A stretch of 64,000 nucleotides of DNA from Blautia glucerasea (GTDB lineage Bacteria > Bacillota > Clostridia > Lachnospirales > Lachnospiraceae). The DNA lies in assembly GCF_020537505.1 (NCBI RefSeq), contig NZ_JAJBMO010000018.1, positions 18,219-82,218 of the forward strand, written 5' to 3'. The translations under genes and the position numbers were made by a program. The notes beneath the pieces are model-generated. The model was not told where the DNA came from. It ran no database searches and saw nothing but the letters and a program-made list of their open reading frames with translations. Of the stretch, positions 36,393-46,884 are shown one piece after another (position 1 is the first letter of the stretch; the number at the start of each line of letters is the position of its first letter).

Positions 36393-36587
36393 TTGGAACT
36401 TGAAAAGACTTTGTTGTCTGTAGAGGAATTCTGTACATATATGGGAATTGGAAAAACGAAAGCGAGAGAACTGCTTTCTAATCCTAGTTGTAAGTATGTA
36501 GTTCGGGTCGGACGACGAGTGTTGATTCATAAGGAGCTTTTAGATGCTGAATTGAAGAAAAGTGCTAAGTTTCAATTGAAAATGTAA
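36393..36587 (+). CDS. xis: Excisionase (Tn916 Xis-like)
   Basis: A 64-residue protein starting with TTG behind AGAGGGGGTGAC. It has the winged MerR-like excisionase fold pattern: LSVEEFCTYMGIGKTKAREL, then VGRRVLIHKELLDAEL. Xis assists the integrase in excision. In Tn916 the int gene follows immediately; here an antitoxin-like gene lies in between. Confidence 0.9.
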   Translation: MELEKTLLSVEEFCTYMGIGKTKARELLSNPSCKYVVRVGRRVLIHKELLDAELKKSAKFQLKM

Positions 36588-36673
36588 TGTTCAACAAAAG
36601 TAAAAAAGGCGGTAATAGACACTTGATGTTGAAGCACAATTATGCTACAATATGGAAGAAAGGAGATGAAAAG

Positions 36674-36910
36674 ATGCCCAGAATAATTCCTATTAGAGAA
36701 CTAAGAGATACGAATAGAATGTCAGAAATGTGCCATGAGTCAGAAGAACCAGTTTTTATAACGAAAAATGGCTATGGAGACATGGTAATCATGAGTTTGG
36801 AAACTTTTGAAAAAAACTCTGGTATGAGTGACTTTTATGGAAATGTGAAATTTAAAAAAGGCAAGTATTCTGATAGGACAGAAGAAAAAGAGCATCCCAT
36901 TTCCGAGTGA
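36674..36910 (+). CDS. Orphan Phd/YefM-like antitoxin
   Basis: A 78-residue protein from ATG 36,674 with GAAAGGAGATG upstream. The N-terminal part (RIIPIRELRDTNRMSEMCHE) and the following EEPVFITKNGYGDMVIMSLE match the Phd/YefM antitoxin DNA-binding domain. No RelE/Doc-type toxin follows; the next gene is the integrase. The C-terminal toxin-binding part is short. It may act as a small DNA-binding regulator of xis-int, or neutralise a toxin elsewhere. Confidence 0.8.
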   Translation: MPRIIPIRELRDTNRMSEMCHESEEPVFITKNGYGDMVIMSLETFEKNSGMSDFYGNVKFKKGKYSDRTEEKEHPISE

Positions 36911-36974
36911 TCTGATAGACCGCCGATAGTTTTTACTTTTGAAATTGCAAGCAACAATTATGAAGGTGAAAATT

Positions 36975-38231
36975 ATGGGAAAAGACTTAAAAGGAAAAGA
37001 ACTTGGCAGAGGTTTAACACAGAGACCTGATGGACGTTATATGGCGAGAGCGCAGGTTGCAGGAAAAAGCGTTTTATTATATGGTTGGAAATTGAGGACT
37101 CTTAAAAAAGAATTTGCTGAAGCAGTGGAAGAAGCCAGAAAAGGTTCAATATGGTTAGGCTATGAAACTGATACTCTTACATTAAATGAATGGTTTGAGG
37201 AATGGTACGAAAAATATAAGGCTCCGACATTGAAAAATGGAGGATCAGCTCAGTATAGGCGTAAATTTGTAAACTATTATGGTGTGAGAATTGGATCAAA
37301 AAATCTGAAAGATATTCGGCAATTACATGTTCAGACAGCGATTGCTGATATGCTCGAAGCTGGGAGATCATCGAAATCGGTCAGAGAAGCGACTGGTATT
37401 TTACAGAACTGTATTGAGGCAGCTATGGCGAATGGTTTAACTTCTATTAATCCGACTGTAGGAGTTGTTATTCCAAAGTGTGATAAAGTTGAAAGAAGAG
37501 TACTGACAGTAGAAGAGCAGGAAATTTTTATAGAACATTTGGAAAGAACAAAAAGCTGGTATGAAGAAATGTATAAGCTGATGTTGCTTACAGGAATGCG
37601 TATCGGGGAGGTTGGTGGACTTCAGTGGGGAGATATTGATTTTACGAATCGATTTATCAGTATAAAAAGATCTCTGTCATATCAATATGAGGATGGCGTG
37701 AAAACTATGTTTTTTACATCACCCAAGACAGAAAATTCTGTCAGAAAAATTCCTTTTTTTGGAGAGACAAAAGATATACTAATGAGGCAGTTTGAAAAAC
37801 AGAAAGCCAAGCGAGCTGACATGGGAAAGAAATGGAAACAGCCCAAAGATATGGACGATCTGATATTCACTACATCATTAGGAACTCCAATAGGTCGTTA
37901 TACGATTGAAAATGATATGAGAAACATTACAAAACAGATAAATGAGACGCTTCGAATAGAAGCGGAATATTCGGGAACAATTCCTAAGAAATTTGAAAGA
38001 GTCCATCCACATGCTTTGAGACATACTTTTGCAACAAGATGTTTTGAAAAAGGAATGACCCCTCGGACAGTACAGGAGATTATGGGACACTCAAATTATA
38101 ATACAACGGTGTCATATACACATGTATTGGACGATATAAAACTAAAAGAAGCAGAACGTTTGGGGGACTTCCTAGATAATACGAAAGCAGCACAAAGAGT
38201 TGTGCAGGACGAGCTTCTTGGTATTATGTAG
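36975..38231 (+). CDS. int: Tn916-family tyrosine integrase
   Basis: A 418-residue tyrosine recombinase. The N-terminal arm-binding domain (residues 1-60), the SAM-like core-binding domain (about 75-170) and the catalytic domain follow in order. Catalytic residues are visible: Arg in LTGMRIGEVGGLQW, His-x-x-Arg in HALRHTFATR, His in GHSNYNTT and the nucleophile Tyr in VSYTHV. I chose ATG 36,975 because GAAGGTGAAAATT precedes it; in-frame starts at 36,939 and 36,960 lack a good site. It integrates and, with Xis, excises the ICE. Confidence 0.93.
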   Translation: MGKDLKGKELGRGLTQRPDGRYMARAQVAGKSVLLYGWKLRTLKKEFAEAVEEARKGSIWLGYETDTLTLNEWFEEWYEKYKAPTLKNGGSAQYRRKFVNYYGVRIGSKNLKDIRQLHVQTAIADMLEAGRSSKSVREATGILQNCIEAAMANGLTSINPTVGVVIPKCDKVERRVLTVEEQEIFIEHLERTKSWYEEMYKLMLLTGMRIGEVGGLQWGDIDFTNRFISIKRSLSYQYEDGVKTMFFTSPKTENSVRKIPFFGETKDILMRQFEKQKAKRADMGKKWKQPKDMDDLIFTTSLGTPIGRYTIENDMRNITKQINETLRIEAEYSGTIPKKFERVHPHALRHTFATRCFEKGMTPRTVQEIMGHSNYNTTVSYTHVLDDIKLKEAERLGDFLDNTKAAQRVVQDELLGIM

Positions 38232-38318
38232 GCAATAGAATTACTCAATTAGTTACGTAATGAGGTTGTTGAAACGTTTTTAGACTGATTGTTAAAGTAA
38301 TATAAAACTGAAAGATCC

Positions 38319-38427
38319 GCATAGCGGAAAATGCTGATTTTAACTGGATTATTCGCATAGCAGGTAGGAATGTAAGACTTAAAACTTTGCATAGCAGGAG
38401 GTATGTAAGTCGAAAATATCGCATCGC
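38319..38427. repeat. Four spaced repeats, probable integrase arm sites
   Basis: The word GCATAGC occurs at 38,319-38,325, 38,355-38,361 and 38,389-38,395, with a variant GCATCGC at 38,421-38,427. Spacing is 36, 34 and 32 bases, close to three helical turns. Copies two and three extend to GCATAGCAGG followed by ATGTAAG. Directly downstream of int, at the element end, these are likely arm-type Int/Xis binding sites as in Tn916. They are too short and variable to be a CRISPR array. Confidence 0.55.
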
Positions 38428-38515
38428 AGATGGGTAAATAATCTGATATTTGCAGATCTTTAATAAGAACCATAAAACCTTTGAAAATCCAGTATTTTCA
38501 CAATGTTATTAACTT

Positions 38516-38557
38516 AAGGAATCTTTTACATTTTGAAGTGTAAGAGGTTCCTTTTTT
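38516..38557 (+). terminator. Terminator near ICE right end
   Basis: Arms AAGGAATCTTTTACA (38,516-38,530) and TGTAAGAGGTTCCTT (38,539-38,553), pairing with a few wobbles, are followed by TTTTTT. It may belong to the ICE end or to the host gene into which the element integrated. Confidence 0.65.
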
Positions 38558-38648
38558 CTGCGATTTTGCTGTATAATAAAAATAGATAATAGGTGTCTTT
38601 TCCATAGGGCAGGTGATTTTATAAAAAATTCTCAAAAACGTACCTGTT

Positions 38649-38996
38649 GTGATATCATCTTCTGAAAACTGCACATCCGGGAACCGAAATATCACCCCAG
38701 GGTATTTAAAACAACGTATGAAGCTGAACACACTGGCTTTTTATGAGCTTTACCGCCATCATAACAGAAACTTTTACAAAGACCCCGGTTTCTCTACTTT
38801 TCAAGGCTATCTGGCTTTAGCGGCAGATGGTTCAGGAGTCAATATCCCCACTACCAAGGAGAAACTGGAAAAATTTGGAACTTCCAGCAGAAAAGGAACA
38901 AAACCACAGGCGTCCATGGTTTTGGATGTCTATATGATGTCATGAATCGCATGATTTTGCATTCCGCATTATTACGTACTATAGAACTCCCAAATT
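38649..38996 (+). pseudogene. IS4-family transposase remnant
   Basis: Reading from about 38,650 gives a transposase-like stretch including AFYELYRHHNRNFYKDPGF and GYLALAADGSGVNIPTTKEK, which looks like the DDE region of IS4-type transposases (ADGS would hold the first Asp). Near 38,930 the frame is broken; the next frame continues as LYDVMNRMILHSALLRTIEL. Both ends of the protein are missing. It is a decayed fragment just outside the ICE. Confidence 0.6.
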
Positions 38997-39072
38997 GGGA
39001 AAATAGTTTATGGTTATAAATAAAGCGGTTTACATGAGAATATTTATTTTGCCTGTGGCAAATAGAAAAAAG

Positions 39073-39105
39073 ATGGTAGAACTTCTGAGTTCTGCCATTT
39101 TTTTT
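39073..39105 (+). terminator. Terminator after IS remnant
   Basis: Stem ATGGTAGAAC (39,073-39,082) with GTTCTGCCAT (39,089-39,098), one G:T pair, followed by TTTTTTTT. Confidence 0.7.
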
Positions 39106-39821
39106 GGGGGGTATTGTGGAACTACATGTATTACAGTAAAAGCATATTAGAATGTTGGAATCCCAAGGTCAAAAGTTTTATCGTGCAAGCTTCCGGAGAG
39201 CAAAAAGAATGTGATGGAGGCAGAGCGGTACTGAATGGAAAAAAGCTGTGTAGTTGCATAAAGATATAATTATCCGGGAGATGCGTATGAAAAAGTGCTA
39301 TAGACTCTTTTTCTTTGCATTGAAATCTGATATACTCATATAAGTCAGATGAAACTAACTAGAACTTATTTTTGTATTTTGCATACAAATAAAACATTTT
39401 GATATTATTATAGAAATTGTTTGTTAAATACACATGCATGGTAATGAAAAAATTCTATAAAATGTGATTGGATAGTTACTGTTCACCATGTTCTCAGTAA
39501 CACGCTTCGCGATGCACAGAATTTATGCTAATCACATAAATCCATGCCGTATGTTTTGGGATTTTGGCATATTCATGCCAAAATATCTCGCGGAATAGTA
39601 ACATTCGATATCTGTGAATTGAATACTTTTTGCTGACTTGTTTTATATTTTGATTCATGTTAAACTAGTGTTAAAAAGTTAGGGGCAAAAGATTTTTTGA
39701 CCCTGACTTGATATCTACGAATTGCTCTGCTGCAAAGCAGTTCCCTGATATCATGTTAATTCTTTTGATAAGCTTATGTAAGCTGACCAAAAGAACTGGT
39801 AGAAATTAGGGGGTTTTATAA
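39106..39821. other. Long non-coding region with nested inverted repeats
   Basis: No gene is supported in these 716 bases. Several perfect hairpins are seen: GTTACTG/CAGTAAC (39,475-39,501) and ATTTTGGCAT/ATGCCAAAAT (39,561-39,584). A composite stem TTCTTTTG...CAAAAGAA with inner AGCTTA/TAAGCT (39,760-39,795) lies just before the LysR gene. The central part (about 39,470-39,620) has the look of a dispersed palindromic repeat unit. The LysR promoter must lie here but was not pinned. Confidence 0.4.
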
Positions 39822-40709
39822 ATGGAAATTGGGATTTTGGAGGAGTTCGTTTCCTTGGTAGAAACGAGCAGTTTTCAGGATACTGCGTTTAATATGAATG
39901 TTTCACAGTCAGCTTTGACTAAGCATATTCAGAAATTGGAGACGGAACTGGGGACTTTGTTATTTGACCGTTCTGCAAGATCAATCAAAGTAAATGAATA
40001 TGGCAGAATTTTATATCCATATGCAAAACAGATGATTGAGACGAGTCAGGAAGCTGTGGCTGCACTGGATGAATTGTCTGATGACAATAAAAATGCATTT
40101 GCTATTGCATATGCACCTGTTTTGGGGCAGTATGGATTGATTGATCTTATCACGGAATTTACAAAAACACACCCGGATAATGATATGCGTACATATGAGA
40201 CATACCAGCCAATGAATTTGCTGAAGATGAAAAAATGTGATTTTGCATTTCTGGGAGAAGGTGAGGCTGCGGATCATAATTTTAACCAGCTGATTTATAA
40301 AACAGATCATTTGGCAGTTGTTCTGCCAAAGAATCATAAGCTGGCGGATAAGAAAAATGTTACCCTGGAAGAACTTGCGAATGAGAAATTTATTTTACAC
40401 GCGAGTGCTACCAGCATTCCTCATGAGGAGACTCAGAAATTTAACGAATTATGTGAGAAAAAGAAATTTATCCCACATATTGTAGCGGAATCGCAGTTTA
40501 CTTCGACAATGATTCGTTATGTGCTTGGAGGATGTGGTGTTGCTGTTTTGAACAGGCTTCATATTCCAGCAGAGGCATTGGAGAAGTGCGCAATCGTGGA
40601 TATTTCGCCTATAATTCGTTCGTATATTTATTTATTGTACAGACGAAAACTATCCTGTCCGGCGGCAACAGAATTTTTGCATTTTATGATAGAAAAAATC
40701 AGTTTATGA
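39822..40709 (+). CDS. LysR-type transcriptional regulator
   Basis: A 295-residue protein starting with ATG behind TTAGGGGG. Residues 1-60 form the winged HTH (FVSLVETSSFQDTAFNMNVS, then ALTKHIQKLE). Residues 90-295 are the periplasmic-binding-like effector domain. It is followed by its own terminator and then by the two units that carry the 15-bp palindromes at 40,834 and 45,001. I infer that it senses the pathway substrate or an intermediate and activates both units. It shows no truncation. Confidence 0.92.
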   Translation: MEIGILEEFVSLVETSSFQDTAFNMNVSQSALTKHIQKLETELGTLLFDRSARSIKVNEYGRILYPYAKQMIETSQEAVAALDELSDDNKNAFAIAYAPVLGQYGLIDLITEFTKTHPDNDMRTYETYQPMNLLKMKKCDFAFLGEGEAADHNFNQLIYKTDHLAVVLPKNHKLADKKNVTLEELANEKFILHASATSIPHEETQKFNELCEKKKFIPHIVAESQFTSTMIRYVLGGCGVAVLNRLHIPAEALEKCAIVDISPIIRSYIYLLYRRKLSCPAATEFLHFMIEKISL

Positions 40710-40732
40710 GAAACCGAAAGTTTATATCAGTT

Positions 40733-40776
40733 AAAAAATAAGACTAAAGTCTATAAGACGGAGGCCTTATTTTTTT
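40733..40776 (+). terminator. Terminator after lysR-type gene
   Basis: AAAAAATAAG (40,733-40,742) pairs with CTTATTTTTT (40,766-40,775), enclosing a smaller hairpin AGACT/AGTCT. The T-run completes a typical terminator. Confidence 0.65.
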
Positions 40777-40833
40777 GATTTTTTGGATATATTATGCGAT
40801 AGTATACTAAATTTTTTATGAATTATAACTATG

Positions 40834-40897
40834 TTTCCAAAATGGAAAGCGCAGTTATTGCAATGGAATTGCTAAAAACCATCTGTGACGATACAAT
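40834..40897 (+). promoter_or_regulatory. LysR-box and promoter of unit 1
   Basis: TTTCCAAAATGGAAA lies at 40,834-40,848 and contains the T-N11-A pattern of LysR boxes. A -35 box TTGCTA (40,869-40,874) and a -10 box TACAAT (40,892-40,897) are separated by exactly 17 bases. The palindrome starts 35 bases before the -35 box, the same distance as at 45,001. That position is typical for activation. Confidence 0.75.
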
Positions 40898-40957
40898 AAG
40901 TCCATCAACATGAGCCGACATAAAAGAGTAAAAAACAAAAAGAAAGGAGTATTTCAA

Positions 40958-42328
40958 ATGAAAGGAAGACAAAAAGTAATTGCGGCATTATGTATTGCAA
41001 CAATGCTGTCCGGGACCACAACAGGAGTATTTGCAGAAGAGACGGAAAAAGCTGCACAGGTATTGGCATCAGATGTAGTGCAGGAGGAAAACACAGATGT
41101 GGAATCGGGAATTAAGAAAATTTATACTGTAAATCACATTTATGGAGATGGTCAGAAAGTATCCAATGTTATTTTGGAGTATCCAACAGCAATTTCAGGA
41201 GCCAGCCTTATACCAGATATGTTTGAGGTAAAGGACAGAAATATTACTGCTGTTCATACAAATAGTGAATGTGCTGTGACAGAAGAAAATGTAGATGGAA
41301 ATTATGTAATTTTGGATTTGGAAATTCAGAGCCCGCTTTTGGACGACCGGTATGCTACAGACGGAAGAATCAAAGGAATGACTGTAATTGATGATGCAAC
41401 TGTAATTCAGCATCAGGATGTTACAGCTATTGACGGAACTGTTTTCGCTGGAAGCGAGGAAGAACATTCTACCTCCGCTGGTGATGGCGGTATCATGGGA
41501 AATGATGCTATTCTTACTCCGGATGTAGATAAGTTTGATGATAACCATTTCTTCAATGATCCGGAAACCCATACTGTTCTCCATTACAATTTCTACAAAC
41601 CGGATGGTTACCAGGATTCTGGAGAGAAATATCCACTGGTACTGTTTATTCCAGATGCAAGTGCAGTAAATTGTGATTGGGAATATATTCTTCAACAGGG
41701 AAATGGAGGAACTGTCTGGACATCAGAGGAATGGCAGGCAGATAACCCGTGTTTCGTAGTTACCATGATTTTTGAAGACAAATATATCAATGATTATTGG
41801 GAATATTATGAAGGCTATATGTATGGAACAATGAACCTGATCAAGGATTTGGAAGAAAAATATTCAGTTGATACAAGCAGAATTTACACAACCGGACAGT
41901 CCATGGGTTGCATGGCTTCCATGGTAATGATGGAAAAAGATCCTGAACTGTTTACAGCTGCCTATATTATGGCCGGTCAGTGGGATGCAGAGCAGGTAAA
42001 AGATATTAAAGATCAGAATATGCTGCTTCTTGTTTCTGAAGATGACCCTGCATGTGAAAGACTTGATAAGAACGTAGCAAAATGGGAAGAAGAAGGCGGC
42101 GTTGTTGCCCGTGCAACCTTTGATGGTATTGCAGCACCGGAAGATCAGTCTGCAATTATTGATGAAGCGTTATCATCTGATGCCAATATCTGCTATCTGA
42201 AGATTGCTGCTGGTACTGGAAGCATGGATGCAGATGGAAATGCTTTAAAAGGCGGACATAGAATGACATGGAGACTTGGATATGATCTGCCAGGTGTTAA
42301 AGAATGGCTATTTTCGCAGACAAAATAG
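40958..42328 (+). CDS. Secreted esterase-like alpha/beta hydrolase
   Basis: A 456-residue protein from ATG 40,958, chosen for its AAAGGAG site and because the signal peptide (KGRQKVIAALCIATMLSGTT, cleavage near VFAEE) begins there. An N-terminal beta-rich domain (about 45-185) precedes an alpha/beta-hydrolase domain with the nucleophile elbow GQSMGC (Ser315) and a late His in KGGHRMTW. It resembles secreted carboxyl-esterases and PHB-depolymerase-like enzymes. It is the first gene after a LysR-controlled promoter and is followed by a hairpin and then the nitrogenase-like genes. It probably releases an ester-linked substrate outside the cell; the substrate is unknown. Confidence 0.82.
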   Translation: MKGRQKVIAALCIATMLSGTTTGVFAEETEKAAQVLASDVVQEENTDVESGIKKIYTVNHIYGDGQKVSNVILEYPTAISGASLIPDMFEVKDRNITAVHTNSECAVTEENVDGNYVILDLEIQSPLLDDRYATDGRIKGMTVIDDATVIQHQDVTAIDGTVFAGSEEEHSTSAGDGGIMGNDAILTPDVDKFDDNHFFNDPETHTVLHYNFYKPDGYQDSGEKYPLVLFIPDASAVNCDWEYILQQGNGGTVWTSEEWQADNPCFVVTMIFEDKYINDYWEYYEGYMYGTMNLIKDLEEKYSVDTSRIYTTGQSMGCMASMVMMEKDPELFTAAYIMAGQWDAEQVKDIKDQNMLLLVSEDDPACERLDKNVAKWEEEGGVVARATFDGIAAPEDQSAIIDEALSSDANICYLKIAAGTGSMDADGNALKGGHRMTWRLGYDLPGVKEWLFSQTK

Positions 42329-42346
42329 GCAATAAGTTATAAAAGC

Positions 42347-42379
42347 AGGGCCGTCCATTGGAATGTGGGCGGCCCTTTT
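42347..42379 (+). terminator. Terminator/attenuator between esterase and nif-like genes
   Basis: AGGGCCG (42,347-42,353) pairs with CGGCCCT (42,370-42,376), followed by TTTT. It would give lower expression of the nitrogenase-like genes than of the secreted enzyme. No separate promoter was found before 42,415. Confidence 0.6.
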
Positions 42380-42414
42380 GTATATTTCAATGATCAGATA
42401 AGGAGAGAACTGGA

Positions 42415-42918
42415 TTGGATAGAAATTTAAGGGAACAAAGAAGAGAAAGGAAGAAATCCGGTATGGGTCGCCATGGTTTGAGACATCATGGTGCAGAAGA
42501 TCATGGCACAAATCGTCACGGCAGAGAACAGCATAATGGGTCAAGAAACCGAAAGGGTTACCGCCTTCTGGTGGAAAAGCCGGGAACACACTTACTATTT
42601 ATTGGTTCCAGATCCTGCACAAGGCATAAAGGAACCATGAAAATGGAACTTCAGCAGGAAGGTAAACTGACATTTCTGATATTGGATGATGTAGACTGGA
42701 TCACAGGTTCATATTTGAATGAAATCGAAGAAGCAGTGCGCCTGGTTGTAAGTGAGATTCATCCGGAAAAACTGATATTGTTTGGCGGTTGCCAGATTGA
42801 ACTGCTTTCGACGGATTATGCTACCCTGACAAAGAATCTGTCAGAGGAATTGAAGACTAATATATATTTTCATAAGGGATGTCATTTTGTTGGATATGAT
42901 CCTTATGCGACTGAATAG
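42415..42918 (+). CDS. Short nitrogenase component-1-like protein with His-rich N-terminus
   Basis: A 167-residue protein starting with TTG behind AAGGAGAG. Residues 17-42 are His-rich (six His: positions 20, 24, 25, 30, 35, 40), as in metal-binding tails. From residue 50 it resembles the first domain of nitrogenase component-1 proteins (NifD/K/E/N superfamily): LLFIGSRSCTRHKG with Cys68, LFGGCQIELLSTDY with Cys126, and HKGCHF with Cys156. These Cys positions suit bridging iron-sulfur cluster ligands. It is far shorter than canonical subunits (over 400 residues), so it may be a one-domain partner of the next protein. It lies 13 bases before the next gene. Confidence 0.7.
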   Translation: MDRNLREQRRERKKSGMGRHGLRHHGAEDHGTNRHGREQHNGSRNRKGYRLLVEKPGTHLLFIGSRSCTRHKGTMKMELQQEGKLTFLILDDVDWITGSYLNEIEEAVRLVVSEIHPEKLILFGGCQIELLSTDYATLTKNLSEELKTNIYFHKGCHFVGYDPYATE

Positions 42919-42931
42919 AAAGGAAATGTGA

Positions 42932-44958
<2,027 letters not shown>

Positions 44959-45000
44959 AAAACACAAAAAAAAATATAAATATAGAAAACAATTGTACAA

Positions 45001-45064
45001 TTTCCAAAATGGAAATCGTGGATGAAAAAACGGAATTGATTAAATATTGTGCATTTTGTATAAT
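45001..45064 (+). promoter_or_regulatory. LysR-box and promoter of unit 2
   Basis: TTTCCAAAATGGAAA at 45,001-45,015 is identical to the box at 40,834. The -35 box TTGATT (45,036-45,041) and -10 box TATAAT (45,059-45,064) have a 17-base spacer. The box-to-promoter spacing equals that of unit 1. The promoter is near-consensus. Confidence 0.8.
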
Positions 45065-45131
45065 CGAGCTACAAAAAAGAAGTGCATAGGAAAAAATGCA
45101 CAAAAACAAATGTAAAACGGAGGTTTATGAA

Positions 45132-46721
45132 ATGAAAAGAAAAACACTTATTGCGTTACTGGCAGCAACTTCTATGGTATTTGGTGTTTGTTCCCCTGCC
45201 TTTGCTTCCGATATCCAGGTTGAGTCTGCTACACCAGTAGAGTCTGAAAACCAGGCATCGAAAGTCGTTGTAGCAGTTGATGATGACTCTTTTACCATCG
45301 GACCTTGGGGAAGCGATTCAGCAGTCAGAGACTGGACGGAAGATATTATTTGGGCACATCTGTGTTATCGTCCTTTTATTGGAGCAATGTTGGAAAAAGA
45401 TGAGCTTCAGATGAATGCCGCAAAATCAGTGACAAAGGTCGATGATTCCACTTATGATGTAGAGCTCTTTGATAATATTGTTGATAATCAGGGAAATCCA
45501 ATTAAAGCATCTGATGTTGTATACAGTTATGATAAGCTGGCTGAGCTTGGTTTTGTATCTGAAATTTCTCTGTATTATGACAGTGCAGAAGCAACTGGTG
45601 ATTATACACTTACCATAAAGCTGAAAGATAGCAGTGAAGGTGCGATTGAAGCTGTTCTTTGCAACTGCTCTATTGCAAGCGAGTCATGGTATGAAAATGC
45701 TTCTGAAAATGATATCAACTCCAATCCTGCAACTACAGGTGCATATAGTGTAACAGAGATGGTTGCCGGTTCCGGTGTTACTATGGAAGCAAAAGATGAT
45801 TATTGGAAAACAGAAGACAGAGCTGATTCTGAATTCCAGAATGTAAAAGAAATTGAGCTTCGTTGTATTACAGAAGCTTCTGCAAGATCCATCGCATTGG
45901 AAAATGGTGAGATTGATCTTGCTGAAATTTCTTCCGATGAGATAGGAAGATTTGAAGACAATGATGATTATTCTGTTACCCAGTATTTAAATGGTATGTC
46001 CCAGTATCTGATTTTTAACTGCAGTGAAGGGAATGTATGCTCTGATGAAAATGTACGTAAAGGTGTTGCATATGCATTTGATGCTTACAACATGTCTCTT
46101 TCCGCTGGTGAGTGCGTTATGAGTCATGATGTTGCACCAAACCTTGGACCGGATTATGTAGATTCCTGGGATGATGAAGAGTATTTTACATATGATCTGG
46201 ACAAAGCAAAAGAGTATCTTGCAGAGGCTGGATATGATGAAAGCAATCCGCTTGAACTTAGCTTCCTGAACAGTTCTCAAGCTCCACAGCAGCCATATGT
46301 AGCCTTACAGTCCATGCTTGCGGAAGCAAACATTGTTCTCAATATTGACAGCCAGGACCGCGCTGCAAGACAGGCAATTCAGAATGACCCAACAGCTTGG
46401 GATATGTGTGAATTCTCTAATGAAGTAGCAGACTTTACAACCGGATTCTGGAATGATCTGTTTGGTGGAGAAAGCAATCAGTGCTTTGTACAGGATGATG
46501 AGATGCAGTCCCTTTTGAAAGCTGCAATTGCAGACAGAAGCGAAGAGAACATGACCGCTTTCCATGAATATATCAAAGACAAAGCATATATCGTTGGTGT
46601 ATATACAGAAGTAAGATCTATTGTTGGTACTGCAGGAATCGAAAGTGTTCCGCTTCCAAAACTGAATGCAGAATTAAATGCAATCACATTTGCGGATGAT
46701 TATACATCTGTTGAAGACTGA
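45132..46721 (+). CDS. Peptide/nickel-type ABC substrate-binding protein
   Basis: A 529-residue SBP_bac_5 family protein. I chose ATG 45,132 (ACGGAGG upstream), which begins a signal peptide (KRKTLIALLAATSMVFGVCS, cleavage near AFA-SD). A lipobox is not classical, although a Cys is near position 19. The mature protein has the extended family-5 pattern (ADVVYSYDKL-like region, then NVRKGVAYAFDAYN). It would capture the substrate and deliver it to the permease pair downstream. It is the first gene of a long operon and is followed by two RNA hairpins that could raise its level relative to the rest. Confidence 0.9.
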   Translation: MKRKTLIALLAATSMVFGVCSPAFASDIQVESATPVESENQASKVVVAVDDDSFTIGPWGSDSAVRDWTEDIIWAHLCYRPFIGAMLEKDELQMNAAKSVTKVDDSTYDVELFDNIVDNQGNPIKASDVVYSYDKLAELGFVSEISLYYDSAEATGDYTLTIKLKDSSEGAIEAVLCNCSIASESWYENASENDINSNPATTGAYSVTEMVAGSGVTMEAKDDYWKTEDRADSEFQNVKEIELRCITEASARSIALENGEIDLAEISSDEIGRFEDNDDYSVTQYLNGMSQYLIFNCSEGNVCSDENVRKGVAYAFDAYNMSLSAGECVMSHDVAPNLGPDYVDSWDDEEYFTYDLDKAKEYLAEAGYDESNPLELSFLNSSQAPQQPYVALQSMLAEANIVLNIDSQDRAARQAIQNDPTAWDMCEFSNEVADFTTGFWNDLFGGESNQCFVQDDEMQSLLKAAIADRSEENMTAFHEYIKDKAYIVGVYTEVRSIVGTAGIESVPLPKLNAELNAITFADDYTSVED

Positions 46722-46754
46722 TATTAAAAACAACTATTAAAGCTTGTATGAAAA

Positions 46755-46853
46755 GCGGCTTATTCAGAGCCGAAAAAATAAGATAAAATAATAGAAAATA
46801 GGTTGCTGTTACCTTGTTTTTCAGCAGAAAAGTCAAAGTAACAGCACCGTTTT
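46755..46853 (+). terminator. Two hairpins after substrate-binding gene
   Basis: CGGCT (46,756-46,760) and AGCCG (46,768-46,772) form a small stem followed by AAAAAAT. GGTTGCTGTTAC (46,801-46,812) and GTAACAGCACC (46,838-46,848) form a longer stem followed by GTTTTC. Such elements often protect the 3' end of binding-protein mRNA and allow partial read-through. Confidence 0.5.
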
Positions 46854-46884
46854 CTTCCTAAAAAAAGGGAAAGGAAGTAAGTTC

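Larger units (their letters stand above)
7178..38560. mobile_element. Tn1549/Tn916-type integrative conjugative element, right part
   Basis: Gene content and order (Maff2, VirB6, PrgI, VirB4, NlpC/P60, DUF4315, DUF4366, TopB, SNF2-type gene, relaxase/MobC, sigma factor, HTH, Xis, Int) are those of Tn1549/CTn-type ICEs with a Tn916-family integrase at the right end. The left part, including the coupling protein, lies outside the window. The right boundary is not fixed. Integrase-arm-like repeats end near 38,430, a terminator lies at 38,516-38,557 and an unrelated IS remnant begins by about 38,650. I therefore place the end near 38,450-38,560. Confidence 0.8.

Noticed and set aside
38319..38427. 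Possible CRISPR array from regularly spaced short repeats
   Set aside because: The repeat core is only 7-10 bases, the copies diverge, only four exist and no cas genes are present. Integrase arm sites fit better.
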